Shown here: in pieces, positions 6,969-11,482 of the stretch
Layout: the number at the start of each line of letters is the position of its first letter
Numbering within the stretch: position 1 is the stretch's first letter
Source: Minisyncoccota bacterium
GTDB lineage: Bacteria > Patescibacteriota > Minisyncoccia > Phycocordibacterales > GCA-2747955
Direction: 5' to 3'
Assembly: GCA_938010795.1 (NCBI GenBank)
Contig: CALLVB010000027.1
Span: 1-11,482 of the forward strand
Length of the DNA stretch: 11,482 bases
Made by a program: the position numbers and the translations under genes
The notes under the pieces: model-generated
The model's input: only the letters and a program-made list of their open reading frames with translations
Databases searched by the model: none
Told to the model about the DNA's origin: nothing

Positions 6969-7968
6969 AGTAAGAATCTATTATGGTCTCACCAGTAACG
7001 CCTTTTTCCGGACTAGAATCATGCATCTCTCCTCGACTACTTTTGAGCATACTGATGATGTACTGTAGATTATCCTTATCAAACATACTACCGTGATTTC
7101 CAGCTAATATCGCGTAATTATCAAGCTTATCATCTAAGATTGAACCTGGTTCTTTAGTAAATTCCTCTCTCATTTTAGTAATATTAAACAATTTATCATT
7201 ATCAGTCATGATGATTGAAACTTTTGTTCCTTGTGCTCGCACCCTTTGGATAATTTCTACCATATCTTCATTCTTTGAAAATTCTGAAATACCCAACCTA
7301 GAGTCTTCGAGCATCTTGTAATTACTCACTACATCAATTGCTTTTTCATATACTGGAACACCTCCTTTCTTACCCATGGATGAAGCAAACTCCTTAATGC
7401 CGTTGTATGAAAGTTCTTTTTCACTCATGGGAATAATTCCAGCAGGATTAACCAAGACAATATTTTTAACCATACCAGGATTAATATCAGCCATTATTAG
7501 TGACTCTATCGCCCCTTGTGAATGAGCAATTACATCAATATTTTTAATACCATCAAATCGTGCAAACTCAGCGACCGTAATTGCCTTTCGAACCTGCTCT
7601 CCATATTGCGCATACTTCTCCTCATGTTCATATAATCTAGTCCCGATCTCTTCACCGGGCAATTCATCTAATCCATGTATGCGTGACGAAGTCTCATCTG
7701 CAATGATACTTAATTCATCAATAATAGTTCCAGCCCTATTGGTAAACCCAGAAAAAAATACCACATCATTTTTAGGTGCACTTGGCGTCAGAGTGATTCT
7801 TTGGTACATATCCATATTCTCACCGTACTCTCCATCAATATCTAACTTTTTCTTTTCATACAACACACCATTCTTAAGTAGTGAAAATTTTTTCTTTTCA
7901 ATAGCTGGACTTGGTGTCGCTTGGTTTTCATTTCTAGTAAATATATCTTTTGGAAATTCAAAATTCAT
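6961..7968 (-). CDS. Alpha/beta hydrolase with Ser-Asp-His triad
   Basis: This is a predicted serine hydrolase of 335 residues. The core fold is visible from about 66: strand DVVFFSGF (68-75) with a likely oxyanion-hole turn, nucleophile elbow AHSQGA with S150 (148-153), strand NIVLVNPAG (169-177), candidate acid D256 or D258 (IIMTDNDKLF) and histidine H292 (AGNHGSM). The first 65 residues are polar, have no signal peptide, and are not part of the usual fold; residues 311-335 form a polar tail. It is therefore probably cytoplasmic, with the substrate (ester, lipid or peptide) unknown. It overlaps orn by 8 bp, so the two are co-transcribed, but no known pathway joins them. A TGATATAAT box ends six bases before its ATG, so the mRNA is probably leaderless. 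Confidence 0.85.
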   Translation of the reverse strand: MNFEFPKDIFTRNENQATPSPAIEKKKFSLLKNGVLYEKKKLDIDGEYGENMDMYQRITLTPSAPKNDVVFFSGFTNRAGTIIDELSIIADETSSRIHGLDELPGEEIGTRLYEHEEKYAQYGEQVRKAITVAEFARFDGIKNIDVIAHSQGAIESLIMADINPGMVKNIVLVNPAGIIPMSEKELSYNGIKEFASSMGKKGGVPVYEKAIDVVSNYKMLEDSRLGISEFSKNEDMVEIIQRVRAQGTKVSIIMTDNDKLFNITKMREEFTKEPGSILDDKLDNYAILAGNHGSMFDKDNLQYIISMLKSSRGEMHDSSPEKGVTGETIIDSYYG

Positions 7969-7974
7969 AATTAC

Positions 7975-7983
7975 ATTATATCA
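7975..7983 (-). promoter_or_regulatory. Extended -10 promoter, leaderless geometry (hydrolase-orn operon)
   Basis: On the minus strand TGATATAAT is followed by six bases and the hydrolase ATG, placing transcription start at or next to the A of the start codon. The -35 region falls at the edge of the upstream terminator and is poor. The same nonamer precedes hpf. Confidence 0.65.
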
Positions 7984-8003
7984 CCCTACTCGTTCCCGAG
8001 ATA

Positions 8004-8033
8004 ATAAAAAACAGCACTGATGCTGTTTTTTAT
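8004..8033. terminator. Terminator hairpin behind the acidic secreted protein gene
   Basis: ATAAAAAACAGCA (8004-8016) and TGCTGTTTTTTAT (8021-8033) are exact complements around a 4-base loop. The A/T-rich outer stem supplies the U-run on either strand. It lies 17 bp after the stop of the gene at 8051 on the minus strand and separates that gene from the hydrolase-orn unit. Confidence 0.85.
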
Positions 8034-8050
8034 CTAAAGAAATATAGATT

Positions 8051-8839
8051 TTATAGATTCTCTAATCGTACCGATAAGTCGATATCTGATCCATTTTCAC
8101 TTTGTGCCAGGATTGTAATAAGTGCAATTATCAATAATCTTATCAGTTCGTCCTTTTCGGAATCAGATACTTTGTCAGTTTTCTCTGTCTTCTCTTCTTT
8201 ATCTTCCTTCTCTTCTTTTTTCACGTCATCCTCATCTTCATCGAAGTCATCTTCAATCTCTAGTACTCCTTTTACCTCTTCGTCTGAAATTGAAATACCA
8301 AACTTATCTTCTAGACCTTCAGTAACCTCTGAAATTAATTCCTCTTCGTTATCAATATTGTAAACATAGAAAGTAACTTCCTTGTCGTTGTATTCAGCCT
8401 CAATCTTCCACTTTCCATCTATTGATTTATATCTCTCAGCTTCAATCTCTAACTCTTCGTCTTCGTGCTCATCATCTTCACACTGATATGTTAAATTAAA
8501 TACCTCTCCATGCTCTTCACAACTTAAATCAATAAATTCTTTTACTTCACTTTTATCAATAACGTACCCAAATTCATTCCCCAGATGATCAGATATTTCT
8601 CCTGCTAACTCATCATATGAGTCAATCTCGTAGACGTAAAACTTGTGCTCATCCTCATGATTCCATGGATTCTCAAATTCTATTTCTACTTCCCACTTAC
8701 CCTCAATTGACTTGTACGGCTCAGCATCAATTTCCTCAATTTCTTCATGAATATGTACAGCTGTATTTGATTCGGCATACGCAAGCGAACCTGTTCCAAT
8801 CAGGAGAGCCAGCAATAGGCTTTGTAATAATGTTTTCAT
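8051..8839 (-). CDS. Secreted, highly acidic protein with two tandem modules and a C-terminal hydrophobic helix
   Basis: I do not recognise the family. Residues 1-22 form a signal peptide with a likely cut at AYA/ES. Two related modules follow (about 35-104 and 129-193): each has YKSI-(E/D)-GKW, an acidic strand, FYVY-x-ID, an acidic helix, and a closing S-(E/D)-x-EVK segment. The pattern faintly recalls PepSY-like domains; this is a guess. Between the modules lies a linker with C106 and C120, which could form a disulfide. Residues 195-230 are a charged Glu/Asp/Lys low-complexity stretch, then LIRLLIIALITILAQ (232-246) may anchor in or lie on a membrane, followed by a short polar tail. It is a single gene with its own promoter and terminator, divergent from the anchored hydrolase. 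An envelope or cation-binding role is possible but unproven. Confidence 0.82.
   Translation of the reverse strand: MKTLLQSLLLALLIGTGSLAYAESNTAVHIHEEIEEIDAEPYKSIEGKWEVEIEFENPWNHEDEHKFYVYEIDSYDELAGEISDHLGNEFGYVIDKSEVKEFIDLSCEEHGEVFNLTYQCEDDEHEDEELEIEAERYKSIDGKWKIEAEYNDKEVTFYVYNIDNEEELISEVTEGLEDKFGISISDEEVKGVLEIEDDFDEDEDDVKKEEKEDKEEKTEKTDKVSDSEKDELIRLLIIALITILAQSENGSDIDLSVRLENL
8261..8737 (-). repeat. Internal duplication: two modules of the acidic secreted protein
   Basis: The DNA for residues 35-104 (8528-8737) and 129-193 (8261-8455) encodes similar modules, and the opening parts are still recognisable at base level (TCAATTGACTTGTA against TCTATTGATTTATA on the plus strand). This indicates an intragenic duplication followed by divergence; the first copy has a longer loop (FENPWNHEDEH against NDKE). 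Confidence 0.75.
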
Positions 8840-8851
8840 AGTTTAAATTCT

Positions 8852-8880
8852 ATTTTATAAATGAGCGAACATGTAATCAA
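8852..8880 (-). promoter_or_regulatory. Promoter of the acidic secreted protein gene
   Basis: On the minus strand TTGATT (8875-8880), a 17-bp spacer and TAAAAT (8852-8857) precede the ATG at 8839 by 12 bases, predicting a leader of only about six nucleotides. No Shine-Dalgarno site is present. Confidence 0.6.
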
Positions 8881-8912
8881 CTCATTATTTAGTGTACTAT
8901 ATGTATATCAAA

Positions 8913-8963
8913 GATAAGCAACTACTTATCCTTATTGACAGAAACCATTAAACCAAATTTAGT
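8913..8963 (+). promoter_or_regulatory. Inverted repeat and TTGACA -35 upstream of the anchored hydrolase
   Basis: GATAAG (8913-8918) and CTTATC (8925-8930) form a 6+6 bp inverted repeat, followed by a perfect TTGACA (8935-8940). A 17-bp spacer then leads to TTTAGT (8958-8963), a weak -10 touching the first ATG (8964). This geometry would place transcription start near 8970 and favour the ATG at 8973 (residue 4) as the real start; otherwise a different -10 is used. The inverted repeat could be an operator. Confidence 0.4.
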
Positions 8964-9782
8964 ATGAATAATATGCTTCTACCTATCTGCCTTGTATTAT
9001 TTTTATTTTTTATACTACTTACGTATATTTATAATTCGAATAAACAGAACCCTCCATCAAATAATTACTATCTTTCTAAGTCAGGTACATCAACATATGT
9101 ATTGCTTCATGGAATTCCTGGAACCCGTCATGTCTACGACAAGCTCATCTTAGAATTAGAGCAAAAAGATATACGAGTTCTAGCTCCCGAACTTCAAGGT
9201 GATTCTATTAATGCAGACGTTGACTACGTACATTCGTTACTTGATGAGTTCAAATTTGATAACGTAACACTTGTTGTCCATGATCGTGGTGGTCTTGTTG
9301 GGATGCAGTTATTACAGGATCGAACTGAAATTAATCGAGTAGTCTTATTGGATACTATTATCACAGATTTTAACCCTCAATTTCCACAAAATAGTTTTGG
9401 TGCACTGCTTGTTAATATTCTCTACTCAAATACGTTTATTGGTGATTTTGTCACTAAACAAACATTCATCCAAGGAGGTCTTGAAACAACTGATCTGCAC
9501 ATAAATTTCATACCAGAAAATAAAAATCATGTGAGATCCTTTTTTAATAACTTTTCAACATTACATACTGTTATTAAAGAGAACAAAAAAATACTCCAAG
9601 AGTATCAAGGTGAGGTTATAGGAATCTGGGGAGAACATGATCCGTTCTTGCCAAAAGAACTACATCTCACAGATACGACTTTTGATACACATATTATTTC
9701 AAACGCTCAGCATTATACTCCCCACACGCATGCTCAAGAAATTGTTGTTATCATTCTCGGTGATACGGATGACCATCAATAA
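8964..9782 (+). CDS. Membrane-anchored alpha/beta hydrolase with aspartate nucleophile (epoxide hydrolase/dehalogenase-like)
   Basis: The 272-residue protein begins with one hydrophobic segment (4-23) that probably anchors it, with the hydrolase domain outside the membrane. The domain shows LLHGIPG (47-53, oxyanion hole), a nucleophile elbow VVHDRGG with aspartate D107 in place of serine, acid D226 (WGEHDPFLP) and histidine H250 (NAQHYTP). An Asp nucleophile in HDxGG is typical of epoxide hydrolases and of haloalkane and fluoroacetate dehalogenases, which form an ester intermediate; the substrate here is unknown. The cap region, about 135-210, is short and lacks readily assigned halide-binding or epoxide-binding tyrosine/tryptophan residues. 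The ATG at 8973 is an alternative start. The last 32 bp overlap the end of rlmH on the other strand, and no terminator is seen. Confidence 0.85.
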   Translation: MNNMLLPICLVLFLFFILLTYIYNSNKQNPPSNNYYLSKSGTSTYVLLHGIPGTRHVYDKLILELEQKDIRVLAPELQGDSINADVDYVHSLLDEFKFDNVTLVVHDRGGLVGMQLLQDRTEINRVVLLDTIITDFNPQFPQNSFGALLVNILYSNTFIGDFVTKQTFIQGGLETTDLHINFIPENKNHVRSFFNNFSTLHTVIKENKKILQEYQGEVIGIWGEHDPFLPKELHLTDTTFDTHIISNAQHYTPHTHAQEIVVIILGDTDDHQ

Positions 9783-10185
9783 TCGAGAGTGACCTATACA
9801 ACGTCTCGGTAAAAAACAAAAGGGCCATATCATGCGGAAGCGTAAGTCTACTGAGTGACATCATCATATCCCCCCGCTCATAAACAGCACCCGTGTGTCC
9901 ATCTGGTCCTCCAATAACAAATGATATCTCTTTGGTAGATTCATTCTTTTTCTTTTCCAGTACACTAGCAAACTCTTGAGACGAATATGTCTTGCCCTGC
10001 TCATCTAATAAAACACAAAATGAACTTCCCACTGCTTTAAGAATTTTTTTGTCTTGATCTTTACCTTCCTTGATGTGAATGAGTTGTGTTTTTGAGAAAC
10101 CTTGCGTTCGCTTCATATACTCTGTGATTCCCTCTTTAGCAAAGTTAAGATGTGGAGTACCGATGGTTATAATAGATATCTTCAT
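9751..10185 (-). CDS. rlmH: 23S rRNA (pseudouridine1915-N3)-methyltransferase
   Basis: RlmH is a SPOUT-fold dimeric enzyme that uses S-adenosylmethionine to methylate pseudouridine 1915 in helix 69 of 23S rRNA. The 144-residue protein is slightly shorter than the usual 155-160. It has the expected strand start (MKISIITIGT), the SAM-binding loop FVIGGPDGH (89-97), the knot region SLSRLTLPHDMA (110-121), the TETLYRSLSIIDGHPYH segment with R131, and the terminal YHRE (141-144) of the family. The stop is TGA, the only one among the genes seen. It overlaps the anchored hydrolase by 32 bp tail to tail. A TATACT box ends seven bases before the ATG, so the mRNA is probably leaderless. Confidence 0.96.
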   Translation of the reverse strand: MKISIITIGTPHLNFAKEGITEYMKRTQGFSKTQLIHIKEGKDQDKKILKAVGSSFCVLLDEQGKTYSSQEFASVLEKKKNESTKEISFVIGGPDGHTGAVYERGDMMMSLSRLTLPHDMALLFFTETLYRSLSIIDGHPYHRE

Positions 10186-10192
10186 GATGGTG

Positions 10193-10198
10193 AGTATA
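10193..10198 (-). promoter_or_regulatory. -10 box of rlmH, leaderless geometry
   Basis: TATACT on the minus strand is followed by seven bases and the rlmH ATG at 10185. Only two bases separate it from the terminator of the upstream gene, so any -35 would have to lie inside that hairpin; none is seen. Confidence 0.5.
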
Positions 10199-10200
10199 AC

Positions 10201-10229
10201 AAAAAGCGACGGCAGAGCCGTCGCTTTTT
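10201..10229. terminator. Terminator between the RRM gene and rlmH
   Basis: AAAAAGCGACGGC (10201-10213) and GCCGTCGCTTTTT (10217-10229) are exact 13-bp complements with the loop AGA. The GC-rich core is flanked by A and T runs, so it can act on both strands. It lies 22 bp after the RRM gene stop (minus strand). Confidence 0.93.
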
Positions 10230-10251
10230 ATTTCTTATTCCACTAAAGATA

Positions 10252-10506
10252 TTAGTCTTGTGGTTTTTCTTGTGCATCATCTACTACTAGATCTCGTCCG
10301 TTGAACTCAGTTCCGTGTAGTTCCTTTGCGGGAGCAACTGATGATTCATCAGCAAATGTTACGAATCCGAATCCTCGTGATCGTCCTGAGAATTTGTCTG
10401 TTGCAACGAATGCATCAACAACTTCTCCGAATTGAGAAAAGTGTTCTTTTAAATCTTCTGCACCAGTTTCCCATGCTAGGTTACCGATAAATAATTTATT
10501 AGCCAT
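10252..10506 (-). CDS. Small RNA-binding protein with one RRM domain
   Basis: The 84-residue protein is a single RNA recognition motif. RNP2 is LFIGNL (5-10) and RNP1 is RGFGFVTF (44-51), with the aromatic residues F6, F46 and F48 expected to stack on RNA bases. A short acidic tail (DDAQEKPQD) follows instead of the glycine-rich tail seen in several cyanobacterial members. Bacterial proteins of this kind are often cold-induced and thought to act as RNA chaperones; the targets here are unknown. It is a monocistronic unit, with a TATAGT box 11 bases before the ATG and a strong terminator after the stop. No Shine-Dalgarno site is present. Confidence 0.94.
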   Translation of the reverse strand: MANKLFIGNLAWETGAEDLKEHFSQFGEVVDAFVATDKFSGRSRGFGFVTFADESSVAPAKELHGTEFNGRDLVVDDAQEKPQD

Positions 10507-10517
10507 ATTTTTTATTA

Positions 10518-10523
10518 ACTATA
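10518..10523 (-). promoter_or_regulatory. -10 box of the RRM gene
   Basis: TATAGT on the minus strand lies 11 bases before the ATG at 10506, predicting a leader of four or five nucleotides. The -35 region is weak. The remaining intergenic sequence up to 10624 holds no clear hairpin or gene. Confidence 0.5.
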
Positions 10524-10624
10524 TGTAATGTGAACGCTCTTACCCTTCTTTCCTCAAACTAAGTTGATACCCGTTTTTCCGATCGAAATAGAAACACCGT
10601 TCAGAGGTAAGCATAGCATATAAA

Positions 10625-11311
10625 TTAAAGAAATTCTGCAATACGCTCTGCTGCTTCTGCGAGCTGCTCTGGGTTTCCAACAGGTTGCCAATCAAGCGCA
10701 TGCACAACACGCGCAGGATGTTCCTTATACATAGTTAATAATGTATGTGGCAGTGCATGTTCTCCATCATCTAACTTTACACAAGGTGTATCAAAATACT
10801 CAGGGCCGAGTACATAGGCAGCTGCGTTTACTAATCCCTCTGAATGATTTTGTGATTTTTCTATAATACTTTCAAAATTATCATTCTCATCAACTCCCAC
10901 TAAACCAAAGTTTTTTGCAGCAAATGAATAGTAGGCCAATACTGAATATGGGTATCGGATCAGTTTTTGTAAGTCTTGTGGTTTATATAAATCATCACCC
11001 ATTACAACCAGAAACTTTTCTTCGTCTTGTAATAAATGCTGTGCAGTACGTAACGCATGGTCTGTACCCTTTTGTTCTCCCTGAGAAACATAGTGTAGTT
11101 TCTTTCCTTCATATGTATCACCAAAATATTTCTCAATTTGATCACCCAAGTATCCCACGATCAAAACCACATCTGTAATACTCCCTGGCAAGCTGTCTAA
11201 GGTATATTGCATGATTGGTTTGTCTTGTATTCTTACAAGAGGTTTGGGGGTATCTTTTGTAAGATCTCCCATTCGTGTTCCTTTTCCACCGGCTAATATT
11301 ACTGCGTACAT
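10625..11311 (-). CDS. Sugar-1-phosphate nucleotidyltransferase (RmlA/GlmU N-domain type)
   Basis: The enzyme activates a sugar phosphate with an NTP, forming a nucleotide sugar for cell-surface glycans or wall precursors. The 228-residue protein has the NTP-binding loop ILAGGKGTRM (5-14), K23 in TPKPL, the base-recognition region SQGEQKGTDHAL (76-87), the metal-binding GDD (105-107) and VNAAAYVL (161-168) around the sugar site. It lacks the left-handed helix acetyltransferase domain of GlmU, so it is a stand-alone transferase. The GEQKGT pattern recalls uridylyltransferases of the GlmU/MurU type, but the sugar and base cannot be fixed. It starts 2 bp after the tsaC stop and so belongs to the same operon. 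Confidence 0.92.
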   Translation of the reverse strand: MYAVILAGGKGTRMGDLTKDTPKPLVRIQDKPIMQYTLDSLPGSITDVVLIVGYLGDQIEKYFGDTYEGKKLHYVSQGEQKGTDHALRTAQHLLQDEEKFLVVMGDDLYKPQDLQKLIRYPYSVLAYYSFAAKNFGLVGVDENDNFESIIEKSQNHSEGLVNAAAYVLGPEYFDTPCVKLDDGEHALPHTLLTMYKEHPARVVHALDWQPVGNPEQLAEAAERIAEFL

Positions 11312-11313
11312 AG

Positions 11314-11482
11314 TTATCTAATTATTTTAATAAGTGTTGAAGATTGGTTAATTATATTTTCTGATACTTCAAGATAATAATCAATCTGTTCGCCAAATTC
11401 TCTCTGAGCCTCTTGAGGTGTTAACAGGACCGGTTTCCCTGATTTGTTACAACTTGTTGAAACCATGGGTCCTACTTTCTCT
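11314..11482 (-). CDS. tsaC: C-terminus of threonylcarbamoyl-AMP synthase (partial, N-terminus outside window)
   Basis: Only the last 55 residues are present. The start GPMVSTSCNKSGKP matches the conserved TSAN-x-SG loop of the TsaC/Sua5/YrdC family, followed by the helix TPQEAQREFGEQIDYYLE and the closing NQSSTLIKII, which corresponds to the family's usual pSTIv ending. The enzyme makes threonylcarbamoyl-AMP from threonine, bicarbonate and ATP for t6A37 tRNA modification. In this copy the alanine of TSAN is cysteine. The protein ends soon after the core, so it is the short TsaC type without the extra Sua5 domain. It is followed after 2 bp by the nucleotidyltransferase. Confidence 0.85.
   Translation of the reverse strand, partial: EKVGPMVSTSCNKSGKPVLLTPQEAQREFGEQIDYYLEVSENIINQSSTLIKIIR

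Noticed and set aside
8004..8033. Possible transposon end or attachment site from the 13-bp perfect inverted repeat
   Set aside because: There is no transposase, second copy or target duplication; its position right after a stop codon and its A/T-run stem fit a terminator.
8122..8363. Ser/Leu-rich open frames on the plus strand opposite the acidic protein
   Set aside because: They arise because runs of Glu/Asp/Lys codons read as Ser/Phe/Leu on the other strand; the real frame has a signal peptide, promoter and terminator.
9751..9753. Alternative genetic code with TGA read as glycine (as in Gracilibacteria/Absconditabacteria)
   Set aside because: No conserved gene here has an internal TGA, and RlmH ends at its family-typical YHRE followed by TGA. 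With only one TGA stop in view, this is supportive but not proof.
1..11482. CRISPR array, tRNA, rRNA, insertion sequence or phage genes
   Set aside because: I saw no regularly spaced direct repeats, cloverleaf-like sequence with CCA end, rRNA signature, transposase or phage protein. This was by reading only, without a covariance-model scan.

Overview
The window looks like a compact, AT-rich bacterial chromosome segment. It is most consistent with a Candidate Phyla Radiation (Patescibacteria, probably Parcubacteria-like) genome. The reasons are a minimal-genome housekeeping set, short or overlapping gene junctions, a short HPF, a small RRM protein, a pilin-type helix of the style common in those genomes, and near absence of Shine-Dalgarno sites. 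Most starts sit directly behind a -10 box. All stops read as standard code: TAA predominates, with TAG once and TGA once. No taxonomic marker is present, so this placement is inference.

Layout. Bases 1-1924 (minus strand) hold a tight three-gene unit in transcription order: a ribosome hibernation factor (hpf-like), a membrane-anchored FKBP prolyl isomerase, and an RDD-like membrane protein fused to a pilin-like helix and globular domain, which runs off the left edge. Bases 2056-4071 (minus) hold a full uvrB. It is divergent from an ABC exporter (4118-5881, plus), and the 46-bp gap between them holds a perfect 12+12 bp palindrome. A lone 153-aa protein of unknown function (5942-6403, plus) has its own consensus-like promoter and a strong ribosome binding site, and ends in a bidirectional terminator. 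Bases 6432-7968 (minus) are a two-gene unit: a serine alpha/beta hydrolase overlapping oligoribonuclease (orn). Bases 8051-8839 (minus) encode a secreted, very acidic protein with two copies of one module. It is divergent from a membrane-anchored alpha/beta hydrolase with an aspartate nucleophile (8964-9782, plus), whose 3' end overlaps rlmH (9751-10185, minus) tail to tail. The right end (minus) holds an RRM RNA-binding protein, a sugar-nucleotidyltransferase, and the C-terminus of a TsaC/Sua5 threonylcarbamoyl-AMP synthase.

How the genes relate. Translation and RNA functions dominate: hpf (ribosome hibernation), rlmH (23S rRNA methylation), tsaC (tRNA t6A), orn (nanoRNA turnover) and the RRM protein. 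UvrB is DNA repair. The less explained part is the cell envelope set: the RDD-pilin fusion, FKBP, ABC exporter, duplicated acidic secreted protein and anchored hydrolase. No CRISPR array, tRNA, rRNA, transposon or phage gene is visible. Intergenic spaces are all short and mostly filled by terminator hairpins and promoters.
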